A stretch of DNA of 64,000 nucleotides from Lunularia cruciata (Eukaryota > Streptophyta > Marchantiopsida > Lunulariales > Lunulariaceae): positions 30,881,001 through 30,945,000 of the forward strand of contig OX419758.1 in the NCBI GenBank assembly GCA_948567375.1, read 5' to 3'. The position numbers and the translations under genes are program-made. How positions within the stretch are numbered: position 1 is the first letter of the stretch; every line of letters starts with the position of its first letter. Under the pieces are notes generated by a model, which was not told the DNA's origin, made no database searches, and saw only the letters and a list, made by a program, of their open reading frames with translations. Below, piece after piece: positions 33,673 to 46,600 of this stretch.

Positions 33673-36246
33673 ATGTCGAGCAATTTTCCTTTGCCATTGA
33701 GGAGTCGTCTTGCAGGTGATCGGGGAAAGGGAAATAGAGTTGGACTCGTGTTAGTGCGCAAGGGAGAAGTTGCGAGAGAGAAATCAAGAGATAGCAAGAA
33801 CGCAGAAGAGATGGGAGGAGGGAAGAAGAACTCCAAATTTGCAATGAAAAATCATGCAATTTGGAGATTAGATGTAGTAGCGAGGATTGAAGTCTTGAGC
33901 CAACTTTGGATTTCCTTTCTAGCATGGAACTGGAACGTAAGTTTTCCAGGATTCATGATAGAAATCATCGAGAGTAAGTGTCTCGATGGTCCCAAGGAAG
34001 AAGGGAAGAGAGGAAATCTGGCTCGCTGGATAGAGTCGGATTGGAGACTTGTACTCGGGAAGGAGGCGGGTTTGGCGCAGGGAGCCACGTTCTTGGGGAA
34101 AGGAGAGATAGCCCAAGAAATGCAAGAGGTGAGAGATGCCTTCTCAACAAAGAGAACGAAGAATGGGTACAAGGTAGAAAGTTACAAAGATCCTGTCAAG
34201 AGAGGAATTGTGAATGCTTTGATGGCAATCCTGAAGCCGGAGAGAACAACATATGTGATGAAACACCAAGCGGTGTTCTTTCACAAATTGTTTGCAGGAG
34301 AATCAATTAATTGGGCGAGGTGTTTTCATAGGAGAACAAGGCAGATGGTGTGGAATCTACGGGATAAGTCACCTCCACGTTACATTGTGCCATTTGCGGC
34401 GCACTTCTACCTTGGGCTCAATTTGTTGACCTCGGCGGAGCAAAATTGGATGGTGTCGCACTTCTATCCCGATGTGCGAAAGGAAGTCGATGTCAAGGAG
34501 CAGCAATACATTCTCCAAATCAGGAGCACGGACGACTACTATGCAAAGACAAGGAAAAACATGGAGGTTGTAGTAAGTATCTCAACGAAGAAGAGAACTT
34601 GGCAAGCAGAAGCCGAAGAAAACAAGAAACCTCGGAAGATGCAGAAAAACAACCCACGGTGAGGAATGGTGGTGATTGAGTCAGAAGATGAAGACTTAGA
34701 AGGCGAGGCCGAGCTCAAGACGGAGGACTCAGAACATGAGGAGGAACCTGAGCTGACATTGCAGAGCGGAGATACAAGCATTGATAGTGAAGATGGTGGA
34801 GAAATGACCTCGGCGCCAATGGCTGAAGAATACGAAGAAGAAGTGCAAGCCGAAGTAGAAGCCGAAGACAATGCGGCGTTGGAAGACAAAGTACCAGTGC
34901 TCGAGGAGAAGAAGATCGTAGTACAACAAGGAGTTTGCTCGAGACATAAGGCAAAGTGTGAGGCAGGGCCGAGTAGGGTGAAGGAAGAGGCAGAAGACAG
35001 CTTGGGTAGTGAGGCATCAATCTCGATACAAAGACTTTAGAGAAGAAGGCGCGTATCAGGAGAACACAAGGAGAAAAGAGAAACGATTCCGCGAGAGGAA
35101 GAAGTTGCCAGTGAGGGAGTAGAGTACCTGCGGGAGATTGTGTGTCTGTTGTTGGTGAAGTTGGAGCATAAGAAGAAGGAGATGCAGTTGACTTGTCCAG
35201 AGGTAAAGACTGTATTCCAGGTGGTAGCAAGATTAGAAGAGGAGAACTCGGAGTTGAAGAGGAGTATAACCCGAGGTGAGGAAGAGAGAGAAGTACTGCA
35301 AGCGGAAGCAGTAGAGAGAAGTCATGTAATCAAAGACCTAAAGAGAGAAGTGAGCTATAGAGAGGATCTTGCAAGGAAGAGTGACATCGCAAGGGAGAGA
35401 CAGGTAGCGGAGCATGAAATCTTGAAGCAGCAGTTTGCTGATTCAAGAGTAGAGCTTATCCATGCTATGGCAAGGGTAGCATCGAAGGATCAAGAGCTCG
35501 ATCCAGTGATGGAAAGTATGGAGGAGAAGAAGCAACTCTGGCAAAGAGAGTTGTCTGCGTGGTATAAAGAAGAAGAGATATTACGAGAGTTACTTTGTAA
35601 TCAGGAAGAGAAAGTTGTACAAAAGGAGAAAGAGAAGGAAGCGGTGAAAGCCAAGTTCGAGGAAGAGTTGGCAATGTACCGAGAGGAATGGCTTGCAGAT
35701 CATGAATGAGAACAGAAGACAAGGTTGGAGCCATTGAAGGAGATAGTCCTCAAGGTGAACGCAATGTTAAGTACAGAAGCCAGCGTTTGAATTGAAGAAG
35801 CGCGACTGCACGAGTTGAAGTTGTTGGTACAGGAGACAAGGCAAAGACAAGCAAAGGACACGGAGATGAATGCCTTGTTAATAAAACTAAGAACTCGTGT
35901 AGACAGAAAGGTGTTAGAAGTAGAGGATAGCATTTCAATTAGATTAGACTTAGTGAAAATAGAGTTACAAAAGCTTCGGAAAGATGTTAAGACAAAACCC
36001 AAAGTAGATAACATAGGAGTCCAAATGTCTTTGGAGTTACCCTCAGGGACATTAGAGAAGAGTGGGTCGGGAGATAAGGAGTTAGATAGATTACCCACTA
36101 GTGAAATTTCATATCAGGAAAGAGAATTGCTGAAATTGGTAGAAGAAGTAGAAGATGTGAAACCCGAGGAAAAGATAGTAGGAAGTAAGATTACTTTGGG
36201 TTTGGGTTTGAAAGCCAAAGAAGAAGTAGACATTGGATCGAAGTAA
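33673..36246 (+). pseudogene. LTR-internal ORF of B5 (858 codons, four stops, no frameshift)
   Basis: The best copy for describing the protein: ATG (MSSNFPLPLRSRLAGDRG) to EEVDIGSK and stop in one frame. Stops at 34660 (TGA), 35038 (TAG), 35707 (TGA) and 35788 (TGA). Residues about 45-285: conserved domain, with FLAWNWNVSFPGFM, KMQEVRDAF-like stretch, GYKVESYKDP, MKHQAVFFHKLFAGES, MVWNLRDKSPPRYIVPF and EQQYILQIRSTDDYY. About 290-460: Glu/Lys/Ser-rich. About 480-790: coiled coil with repeated EEREVLQ, KEKEKEAVKAKFEEEL and RQRQAKDTEMN patterns. No zinc knuckle, protease, RT or nuclease motif; the role is unknown. Confidence 0.82.
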
Positions 36247-36361
36247 TAACCGATTTGAGATTTGAAGGGGCAGATATGAAGAGGTGCATTGTCATTTTGG
36301 ATATGTAGGTTAGAACAGTTGTGGTAGAACGGTATAGTTGTTAGAACTGTTGATTGCTTCA

Positions 36362-36370
36362 CTATTTAAG
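36362..36370 (+). promoter_or_regulatory. Second TATA-like element in B5
   Basis: CTATTTAAG, 116 bp after the ORF stop and about 670 bp before the LTR end; conserved between copies. Confidence 0.4.
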
Positions 36371-37045
36371 AGTGGCATTCACAGGAAAATGTTGTTCAGT
36401 GCTCATTATTTCTGAGAATAGATAAAGCAAAGTGCTGTGAAGCAGTGCTCGTCGCTTGAGCTTGATTCCGAGTATCAACTTTGCAATTGTGTTTGTGAGT
36501 GTTTGGAGAAATTTGAAGTGCAAGTCAGAGTGCTTGTTGGATGTTGGATTCCACAGCCTTGATCTTCATTCTGTGTGTTTGATCCTGAGTGAAGTGCAAT
36601 CAAAGCAATGCCTTGACAGATCTGAGAGGAATTGTAGTGTTGGTAGTATTTTGCATTTGTGAGTGTAGTGCAAAGTTGATGTGAAGCAATTTTGATCAAG
36701 GAAGTTGTGCCTTCAGTGGAGGGGTGGAACAAAATTCTGAGGCGAAGTCGTTTTGCAGTGAAGTGCCATTTTTGGGAGAGCCTGAATCATCACAATCAAG
36801 ATTGTTTGGAAAGAATTGAATGAGTTGTGATTAAGAAGTGTGAATTTGTGACAAGACTGCGAGTCAGTGCTTGTTACTCTCTTCTGGGTGTGGTTTCTAC
36901 TTGAGAGATTAAAGAAGAACTCAAGAAGAACTACATGTTATTGTTTGACCTCGTATTTGAACATTTCTGACTTGTATCTCTACGGGAACAAACTTTACTT
37001 ACCCAATTACCGCAAAAGTGATATTTGCCGGGTTGTCATAGGAGG

Positions 37046-39123
37046 ACTATCTCCTCCAATGGCTCCAATCTGGTCTTCCTCTCACGTTCAAAATCTGCAA
37101 GCCAGTCCTCTTGGTACATCACCAACTCCTCCTTGAACTCGGCTTTCACCGTCTCCTTCTCCTTCTCCTTCTGTACAACCTTCTCCTCTTGATTATGAAG
37201 TAACTCTCGGAATCGGTCTTCTTCTCGGTATTGTGCCGCCAACTCTCTTTGCCAGAGTTGCTTCTTCTCCTCGACACTCTCCATCACCCTATCGAGCTCC
37301 TAATCCTTTGCTGCTACCCTTGCCATAGCATGGATTACTTCTACTCTTGAATCAGCAAATTGTTGCTTCAAGATCTCATACTCTGCTACTTGTCTCTCCC
37401 TTGCTATGTCACTCTTCTTCACAAGATCCTCTTGATAATTTACTTCTCTCTTCAGGTCTTCAATTACTTGACTTCTTACTACTGCCTCTGCTCGCAGTAC
37501 TTCTCTTTCCTCCTCACCTCGTGTTATACTCTTCTTCAACTCCGAGTTTTCTTCTTCTAATCTCACCAACACTTGCAATACAGTCCTTACCTCCGGACAT
37601 GTCGACTGCATTTCCTTCTTCTTGTACTCCATCTTTACCAGTAGAGGACATACCACATCTCACAGGTACTCCACTCCATTGCTTGGGATTACTTCTTCTC
37701 GTGTGGCCACTTCTCTTTGTACTTCGTGTTCATCCGATACTCACCTTCTTCTCTGCAGTCTTCGTATCGGAATCAATGCCTCACTTCCTAAGCTTTCACT
37801 TACCTCTTCTTTTGCCTTACTCGGCCCCACTTCACACTTTGCCTTACGTCTCAAGTAAACTCCTTGCTGTACTACGATCTTCTTCTCTTTGGGCATAGTT
37901 ACTTTGTCTTCCAATTGTGTGTTGTCTTTGGCTTCCATCTCGGCTTGCACTTCTTCTTCGTATTCTTCAGCCGCTGGTGCCAATGTCATTTCTCCTCCTT
38001 CATCACTATCACTACTCGTATCCCCACTCTGCAGCGTTAGCTCAGGCTCTTCCTTGTGTTCCGAGTCTTCAGTTTTGAGCTCGGCCTCTCCTTCTGAGTC
38101 TTTGTCCTCCAACTCAATTACCACCATACCTCGCCTTGGGTTGCCTCTCCGTGTCTTCCAAGGTTTCTTCGTGTCTTCGGCGTCACCTTGCCGACTTCTC
38201 TTCTTTGTAGTCGGGGTACTCACTGCGACCTCCACATTCTTCCCTGTCTTTGCATAGTAGTCATCAGTGCTCCTGATCTGCAAGATGTATTGCTGCTCCT
38301 CGACGTCGACCTCCTTTTGCAAATCAGGATGGAAGTGCAACACCATCTGATTTTGCTCTACCAAGTTCAGCAAGTTGAGCCCGAGGTAGAAATGTGCTGC
38401 AAACGGCACGATGTAGTGTGGAGGCAACTTATCCCGCACATTCCACACCATCTGCCTCATTCTCTCGTGAAAACACCTTGCCCAATTAATTGGTTCTCCT
38501 GCAAAAAGCTTGTGAAAGAACACCGCTTGGTGTTTCATCACATAAGTGGTTCGCTCCGACTTTAGGATAGTCATTAGTGCACTGACGATCCCTCTCTTCA
38601 CAGGGTCTTTGTAGCTCTCAACCTTATACCCATTCTTTGTCCGGTTTGACAAGAAGGCATCTCTCACCTCCTGGGTCTCTTGAGCTATCTCTCCCTTTCC
38701 CAAGAACGTGGCCTTCTACTCCGAGCCTGCTTCCTTCCCAAGTACGAGTCTCCACTCCGACTCTATCCAACGAGCCGGATTTCCCCTCTTGCCTTCTTCC
38801 TTGGGTCCATCAAGACACTTGCTCTTGATGATTTCTATCATGAATCTTGGAAAGCTTACATTCCAGTTCTAGGCCAGAAACGTGATCCAAAGTCAGCTGA
38901 AGACTTCGATCCTAGCTATTACATCTAACCTCCGAATTGCATGATTTCTCATTGTGAATTCAGAGTTCTTCTTTCCTCCTCCCATCTCTTCTGCCTTCTC
39001 ACTATCTCTCGATTTCACTCTTGCGACTTCTTCCTTACGCACTACCACAATTCCAACTCTATTTCCCTTCCCATGATCACCTGCAAGATGACTTCTCAAC
39101 GGCGAAGGAAAATTGCTTGACAT
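37046..39123 (-). pseudogene. LTR-internal ORF of B4, N-terminal and middle part
   Basis: ATG at 39123 (MSSNFPSPLRSHLAGDHG). TGA near 38893 (a CGA site in relatives), TAG near 38872 (Trp codon), TAG in EQG near 38715, then open 38703-37741 to a TGA at another CGA site, open 37656-37300, TAG, and open 37287 to the B5 insertion. All pieces share one frame. TATA box on the minus strand at 39150-39142. Confidence 0.82.
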
Positions 39124-39536
39124 TTCTTCATTGCAAGTTCAATTTTTATAGAGTTGCGCTTCTTTGTCTTTTGTCACTTTGAGTTTCTACCAAGAAATCA
39201 CACCTCCTGCATGCACCTATCACTGTCAATTAACCTTCGCGCGTATGGGCTGCCGGTTTTTGAATGGTCCCTTCTTGAACTTCTCGCCCTGACAAAAGGT
39301 TGTTAGCCTATCTTTGCCTCGGGTTGAGCTCCTCCCGATACAAAGACAATTTACTTTGGGTTGTATGCTGACAAGGCATTTCCAAATACTTTGCCTTATG
39401 ACTTAAAGTCACTTTACTTTGGGTTTCATCCCAAAGACTCTTTTCTTCGCCTTCTTCGGCCATACAAGCTCAATCCGACTTCTCTATACACTTCTTCTCC
39501 TTTATTTTGAAAATAAAATAAAATGTGAGCATCACA

Positions 39537-39944
39537 AGCACCAAGGCTCTGAAGCTCTTTCCCGATAAAAAGTACAGAGAGTTGTTGCTTTTTTCTTGTG
39601 ATTGGATCCTCTCTGTACTTGTATGCTTGTTTGTATGCCCAGTTGGCTTGGGTTGGTGTGTGGGCATTGCGCTCAAATTATTTCCTTCTAGGAGTGCCAT
39701 GTATTTCTCCTTGGTTATGTTGGAAGTGATGACCAGCAGATCAGGAGTGCATGTTGTGATGATAGGTTAGGTTGCTCGGTACTATCCTTCCCAATAGCAA
39801 GAATATTAGTCACGAGAAAGGAGGGTTCCGGTAATAAGGGTCACACGAGTGTTTTGTTGTGTCATTACGGGTTTACCTCTAGCCTCTGATCTGTAGTCTC
39901 CACAGCTAGGCACCCTGTGTGTTCCTAGAGAGAGAAAAGGAAGG
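39537..39944. other. Unassigned DNA between B4 and C1 RNase H
   Basis: About 400 bp with no convincing ORF and no match in the window. C1 similarity ends sharply near 39945 (just after a GAR motif), so this and 31405-31975 may be the ends of an unidentified insertion or a rearranged part of C1. Confidence 0.45.
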
Positions 39945-40961
39945 TACAACAACGTGCTCCGGTCAGATCTTGCTGGCTAGGACATGGGTTTCTACTCAAC
40001 CCATCTGCATCACGGTTCACCACTCTAGGTCTATGAAAAACCGTGAAATCATACTCTTGTAAAATCAGAGCCCATTGTGCAAGCTTCCCTGAAAGCTTGT
40101 TGGACTCCATCATCCACTTCAGCGGCTGATGATCAGTGATGAGAGTGAATGGGTTACCAAATAGGTAACATCAAAAATGTGCTACTGCCCAAATTGCTGC
40201 CAAGCACTCTCCCTCATATGAACTATACTTTGCCTCCGCTGAATTGTTGGAGCGACTAGCAAAGGCCACCACAAACTTCTTCTCCTCATCATTATGCTGG
40301 GTGAGCACCGCTCCAAGCCCCAACATACTCCAATCAGTGTGAACCTGAAATGGTCGTCCCTTGATTAGTCTCCTCAAAATAGGAGCAGATGTCAACCTCT
40401 CCTTGAGCTCTACAAAAGCTCTCTCCTGCTCATCTCCCCAACACCACTCTTCTGTAAGCTTGGTCAGCTTTGTCAAGGCCTTGGCAATGGCACTAAATCC
40501 TCTAACATAGTAGTGATAGAAGTTTGCCAACCCAAGGAATGCTCGCACTCTGCTCACATCCGTAGGCCGAGGAATACGTGTAATAGCCTCCACCTTGCTC
40601 TGCTGGACACCAAGTCCTCCGAGGTAGATAGTGTGATCCAAATACTCAACCTGCTTGTGGAAGAACCTACATTTCCTAGGATGTAATTTGAGTCCATGAG
40701 ATCTCAACCTCTCAAACACCTCCAACAATTGTCTCTCAGCTCCTCTACAGTACTGCTATAAACCAAAATGTTATCAATATAGCACTGAGCAAAATCCAAT
40801 CCAGCTAGGATCCTATCCATGACCCTCTAGAACTCAGCAGAAGCATTCTTTAACCCAAATGGTAAGAACCTCCACTGATATAACACATCCTTACCGTGAG
40901 GATCAATAGCCCAAATGTTGTCTTGGACTTATCCTCCTCCTTGATCGGCAACTGATGATAT
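39945..40961 (-). pseudogene. C1 RT C-terminal half and RNase H
   Basis: Starts at HQLPIKEEDK next to the B6 insertion. RT palm: RVMDRILAGLDFAQCYIDNILVYS, so the catalytic YXDD box reads YIDN and has lost an Asp. Then LHPRKCRFF, VRAFLGLANFYHYYVRGFS, RNase H (HTDWSMLGLGAVL, YEGECLAAIWA, then DADGLSRNPCPS). The open frame 40728-40171 covers most of it. Integrase should follow but does not. Confidence 0.87.
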
Positions 40962-41313
40962 TGTGGTACCCACATTTTTTGTTTTTCTCTGTTTATTAGT
41001 TTTTAAGAGAAGAAGTAAGCACTAGAAGCCGAATTGCGGATGAAGAATGGACGGAAGTAACTTCGGAGGACATCCAAAGAAGACGACATTGGATCCAATG
41101 ATGGAGGTACTCAAAAGAAGGGTACAACGGAAAAAGTCCAAAGAGCACCGTCTTCGGGTTGGAGGCGTAGGCGATACAAAGACCATTTAACAACCTTGAT
41201 ACATGGCAAGAAAGTACACTTCAAGAAACGGCGGAGGCAAAAGAAGCATGTCTTGACAGTGATCAAGATCAACACGCAAAAGAGAGGAGGTCAAATTTGA
41301 AATCAATTGAAGA

Positions 41314-41893
41314 ATGACAACAATTCGGGGTAATATAAGATTGCGACTACGCAAGGACAAGTTGAATATGTTAAGTAAATTCCCAATTCCTTTGAGTAGT
41401 CATCTTGCAGTAATGCATGTCCGGAAGCCCATTGAGAGTGAAATTGTCCAAAATCCCAAAGGAGTTAGAGTGTCTCCTCCAAGAGAGGGCATCATCTTTC
41501 AGTGTCATAGAACAAGAGAGCAGATTATGGCAAAGAAGGTGGCCAATGCGCTGGCGGTGCAAAATTTTGCAATTTGTAGGTTAGATGTAGTAGCTAGAAT
41601 TGAAGTCTTGACTAGACTTCGTATTACCTTCTTTGCATGGAACTGGAATTTCAGTTTCTCGGGAGTGATGGCAGAAATAGCTGCCAGTAATTGTGAGGAG
41701 GGTCTTGAGGTAGAAGGGAAGAGAGGAAATCCGGCTCAATGGATTGAGTCAGATTGGAGGTAAGTATTGGGGAGAGAAGTAGGAGAGCCAATGGAGATCA
41801 CCTTCTATCGGAAGTGTGATGCTGTAGAAGAAACGGCGGAAATTTGCAACTTTTTTTTGCTCCAAGAACTACGAATGGCTACAAGGTGGAGTC
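41314..41893 (+). pseudogene. LTR-internal ORF of B6, N-terminal part (type I)
   Basis: MTTIRGNIRLRLRKDKL start at 41314; LDVVARIEVLTRL, TFFAWNWNFSFSGVM and GNPAQWIESDWR, then TAA at 41761; homology goes on through GYKVES to the A3 insertion at 41893. It keeps the domain of the type-II ORF with only moderate identity. Confidence 0.75.
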
Positions 41894-42584
41894 CGTAACA
41901 CCCACTTGTGCATGTGTGTGGTATTGTGATATTTAGCTTGGTATTACAAGTACTTAAGAGATGTTATTTATATAGAGATAAAGGATGGTTCTATATTAGT
42001 CATGGTTAGCAAAAGTTAGTCATAGCTAAGATAGAGTGGACCGTACTTTAGAGGAAGTAGAAAAGATGAGCACCACTATTTTGGATTTTAGTGTGTTGAC
42101 TTGGTATTATTCCTATGTGTTTGGCTTTGAGGAAAGAGTTGAGAATCTTGGGTCCGCAAGCCTTTTTGTTTTGGATTCTTCTTTAGTCCAAGGATAGCCC
42201 ATGTGAAGGAATCCTTGACTTAGTGGTTGGGTCAAGATAAGACCACATGCTTAGGGGAATATGCCCATGTGAATGGATATTCCTTTCTACTTTTTGACTT
42301 GACTTGACTTTTAGTCTAGTAACTTGAGTTACTACAATAATTAGTAACTTTGGTACATAACTATTTCACAAGTATATAAACAAGGGGTGAGGAGGTACTC
42401 ATCATCCTTTCATTTGCAACTATCTCTCTCTCATTGAGTTCTCTAGTGAGCAATGTCTTGAGTCTTGGAGTGTTAGCCTTGGAGGAGTATGATGGAGTTG
42501 GGGTTCCTTGCCTTCTTAGTCCATGGTGCGCTACCATAATAACCATCAGAGGTTCTTCTTAAGTGAGAGTCAGGCCGGCTCACA
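41894..42584 (+). repeat. A3 5' LTR
   Basis: 691 bp, CGTAACACCC...GGCTCACA, followed by a mutated primer-binding region (TTGTTCCGTTACGAGGA, about 42589-42605). Confidence 0.9.
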
Positions 42585-42625
42585 TTTTTTGTTCCGTTAC
42601 GAGGACCTCTCAAGAAGGCAAGATA

Positions 42626-42796
42626 ATGTTCCACGTTCAATTCTGCATTAGGCAAAAGGAGGCTATGAGTGCCCACTTGGAAAGAACATTAGGAGAGGAG
42701 AGGGTTGAACTAATGTTAGAGAACCAAGATCCATTTGTATACCCTGTAGTTCATTATGATGTCTTTGAGGTGATTTTGTACATCTTGTATACATGA
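42626..42796 (+). CDS. A3 56-aa leader ORF (ORF a)
   Basis: Open 57-codon frame matching A1, A2 and A5 with few substitutions (MFHVQFCIRQKEAMSAHL...FEVILYILYT). It remains intact although gag-pol in the same element is ruined. Confidence 0.45.
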   Translation: MFHVQFCIRQKEAMSAHLERTLGEERVELMLENQDPFVYPVVHYDVFEVILYILYT

Positions 42797-43089
42797 GAGG
42801 AATTGGAGAGATTGTGTGAGGTGGATTGCAGATTGTGGGGATTAAGGTGATTTTGGGCAAAATCTCAAGTTTGAGATCTAGACTTGAAATTTCTGCACAT
42901 GATAGCTTGAGTTATCTTTCATTTATCACACTTGAAATTATTGTGAGAGCTACTATGCACACTGGGCTAGAATTTTAGAAAGTTGACAGGGTAAAGTGCT
43001 CCCACAACTGCATGCTCTCTTGAAAATTGTATAGAGTCTGCCATTTCTTCAATTTTCAGGGAATTGTCCTCAAAATTTTCAAGATTTTT

Positions 43090-43410
43090 CAAAATTTTCA
43101 AGTGCTTTCAATGTGGGGAGAAGGGACATAAGGCAAGTTCATGTCCATTGACCTTTGAGAGCAAGAGATTGAGGGAAAGGAGAGGCTTACTTGACTTGGG
43201 TTTGCATGTTGGACTTCTTCACCAAGATTGGGAGGGAGAAGATCTAAGACCGAGGAGTTGTGTGAGGTTTGTGGAGTTGAAGGACTTCCAAGAGGACATG
43301 AGTGTAGTGGAGTAAAATCACTTTTGGAGACTTTGGTGAATGATCTTGGAGAGAGTCTTAGTACAGCTACAGAAATACTACCACCTTCATCAGCTAGTTC
43401 TCAAGATTAG
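43090..43410 (+). pseudogene. A3 leader zinc-knuckle ORF (ORF c), 5' part deleted
   Basis: The upstream half (MEGHQEW...) is missing; a short AT-rich duplicated stretch (ttttcaaaattttcaag) marks the break near 43090. CFQCGEKGHKASSC and CEVCGVEGLPRGHEC remain, in two frames. Confidence 0.75.
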
Positions 43411-43641
43411 TGATGGAGATAATCTTTCAACTTATGGATAAACTATCCATAAGGGTTTGATTAATATGCACTCTAGGATTTGATGTTGCTATAGAAATCT
43501 TGGAGCAACTTGAACCTTTTGTGTTCCCTAGGGTGGATTATTCTCAGATGGTGTTAGTCATGTATATACTCTATTAGTAAAAGAGTGAGAGAAAAGAAAA
43601 GAGAAAAAAATTGAGAAAAAGAAAGATAGTGAGAGGTAAAG

Positions 43642-46600
43642 ATGGGGAAACTTTTGGTTTTCTTTGGCAAGGATGGAGAAGATGTGGAGGCCTTTGTGAG
43701 AGACTTCAAGAGAGCTTGCATAGGAAAAAATGAGAGGAGGAAGAATGAGTGGGCCTCATTATTACCAGATTTCTTTGAGGATGCAACACTTACATGGTAT
43801 GAGTCAGAATACCAAAAGAGAGAGAGGAGAGATGGGAAAGAGGAGTCTTGGGAGACTTTGACTTTAGCACTCATTGAGGACTTTCTTCCTGATGAGACTT
43901 ATGAGAGATTGATAAGTGAGGTTACATTTTTCAAGCAAGGAGAAGGAGAGAAAGTGAGAGTCTATGTGGAAAGAGTGGAAAAGTAAGAGTCCAGATTTCG
44001 CATAGTGTTGAGGAAGTGTGGGGATGATGTGGAGACTAAAATGATTGGCATAGGGGCCATGCTGACCAAGAATTTTGTGGGAGGGTTGAGACCACACATT
44101 AGAAGCAAGGTGAGATATGAGAAACCTTCTTCCAAGGTTGAAGCTATCAAGATCGCAATTCGTATGGAGGAGAGTTTGGAAGGGGATGAGAGTGATTTGG
44201 TGGTGAAGGAGGTTGTGAATCCTCCTCAAGGCTACAAGTATAGTGAACCTTCTGATACTTTGGTGGCAAGGGTTGCACCACAAGTAGTGGTTGCTCCAGT
44301 TCTTGCACCTCCACCAAAAGATCTACTTCAAACCATCACAGAACAACTTGCGGATCTCAAGATCAATGTGGTGCAACTATGGGAGAAGAGAGAGGTGGAT
44401 CAGAATGTAGGGAGAGGGCCTAGGAGTTATGGAAATTGTCCATATAGAGGAGGCCAACCAGCCAACAATTTCAATGATAGAAATTGTTTTGGTTGTGGAG
44501 GAAGAGGCCATATCCAAAGGAATTGCCCAAATTCCACTTACCATGGAGGAAGGGGTTATGAGGGAGCCAATAGAGGGAAAGAAGGAGGTAGTGAAACCCA
44601 AGTGGCTACTAATCCCAACAAAGGTAAGGGGATAGCATCCAAAGATGTGGTTGAGAGCAAGTATGAGAAGGGAGAATGCTCAAACTCCAAGGGTCTTAAT
44701 TTGGAGCTTTTGGCACAAGAGAAGAAGAGAGCTCGTTATGCAGAGGATGTTCACTCTTCTCAAGGATTCACTCCAAGCAAGGATGCTCCTATGTCTACTA
44801 GGAGCACTCGCACCTCAACACCATCAACAACAAAGACTCCAAAGAAGAAATTAGGGATGGAGGACTTCTTGATCTCAAAGCAACAATGGAACTACAATGT
44901 GCTGGAGGATGTTGGTAGTCACAAGGCTAACATCATAGTGGGCCAATTAATTGCTTTGAACCCTACCTTGAGAAAGGAGCTTAGAGGTGGTTTGAGTTCT
45001 AGAAGGAGCAAGAGGAAGAAGGAGGCAAAAGTTCCAATATCAATGGGGGGGGTGGATGCCAAGCCAGCACCATGGGAGGCTTGTGAATATGCCTCCAAGA
45101 TTGATGTGAGAGTGAATGATCACAACATCAAGGATGCATTGGTTGATGGAGGATCAATAGTAAATGCCATGTCAAAAAGGTTGATGAAGAAGTTGGGTAT
45201 GATACCCTCAAGACCTTCAACATTTGTGGTGAGCATGGCAAACAAGTAACAAGTTTGACCAGTAGGGGTGATGGATAAAGTGATACTTTCAGTTATGGGA
45301 GTTCAAAATCTCATGACTTTCCAAGTCTTGAAGGATTCAAGCTATATAACTTACTTCTTGGGAGGCCGTGGTTGAGAGAAGCACGCACAACTGATCAATG
45401 GCACAAAGGGTACTTGAGGATTGGGCCATCAAACCATAGAGTCACAGTTCCTGTGACTAACACCACCAACACTTCACATTCAGATACACCATCTTCTGAG
45501 TAATGGGAATCAGATTTTGAATAAGGAGCTTCAAGTGTGGACACAAGCATGGAAGAGGAGACTTCCACGGAGTTGGATGAATGTGAATCTGATTTAGATG
45601 TGTATCCTTTGTGTGCTATGGATTTTGCACCTAAGCCAAAGGTTTTGAAGGACCCAGACAAATCACCATTGACACTTGAGGAAGTAGAGAGAAAGTTATC
45701 TACCCTCAAGTATGGCCCAAATGTTACCAAGGAAGAGAAGGTGAGATTTGAGGAGATTTTATGCAAGTTCATCCATGTGTTTGCTTTTAGTTACAAGGAT
45801 TTGAAGGAAGTACAAGATAGAGGTACCTTGGAGGAGCACAAGATAGAGGTGGAGTCACATGCAAGACCAATCTGCCAAAAGCAACGTCGCATTAGCCCAC
45901 CAATATCTTCAGTTGTGAAGGAGGATATTGATAAGCTCAAGGAGGTTGGATTTATCTTTGAGGAAGAGAATTCAGAATGGGTGTCTCTAATTGTCATTGT
46001 GAAGAAAAAGAATGGCAAGCTTCGAGTATGTGTGGATTACAAGAAGCTCAATGTTGTTACCAAGAAGGACTACTACTCATTGCCATTCATTGATGAGATC
46101 TTGGAGGAGGTTGTAGGTCATGAGAGGTACAGTTTTGGAGATGGTTATAGTGGATATAACCAAATCAAGATTGCACCAAAGCATCAACAACTCACACACC
46201 TTGGGGAACTTACGCTTTCAAGGTCATGCCTTTTGGGCTTTGCAATGCTCTAGCCACATTCCAACGGTTCATGAACAAGGTATTTGAACCTTTCATTGGG
46301 AAATTTGTGAGAGACTTCATTGATGACTTTTGTGTCTATGGAAGCAAGGAGGAGCACTTTGAGCACCTAATCAAAGTCTTGCAACGCTTGGATGAGGCAA
46401 ATGCATCACTCAACCCAGAGAAGTGCATTTTTGGATGTGAAGAAGGTCTACTTTTGGGGCACATAATCTCCAAGGATGGAATAGCAGTTGATCTTGAGAA
46501 GGTGAGGAAAATCTCAGACCTTCCATTCCCTTCAAGCTTGACAAAGTTATGCCAATTCTTGGGGATGGTTGGATACTATAAGAGGTTTATCTTCTCATTT

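Larger units (their letters stand above)
33260..37040 (+). mobile_element. B5: complete solo giant LTR nested in B4
   Basis: 3781 bp, TGTGGTGCCCACA...GGGTTGTCATA (last CA mutated to TA), flanked by ggagg (33255-33259, 37041-37045). Layout: 413 bp to the ATG, an ORF of 2574 bp, then 794 bp to the end. Confidence 0.92.
31976..39536 (-). mobile_element. B4: solo giant LTR of family E, interrupted by B5
   Basis: Minus strand: starts TGTGATGCTCACA (39536), ends GGGTTGTCACA (31976), flanked by agcac. Without B5 it is about 3.78 kb. Confidence 0.9.
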
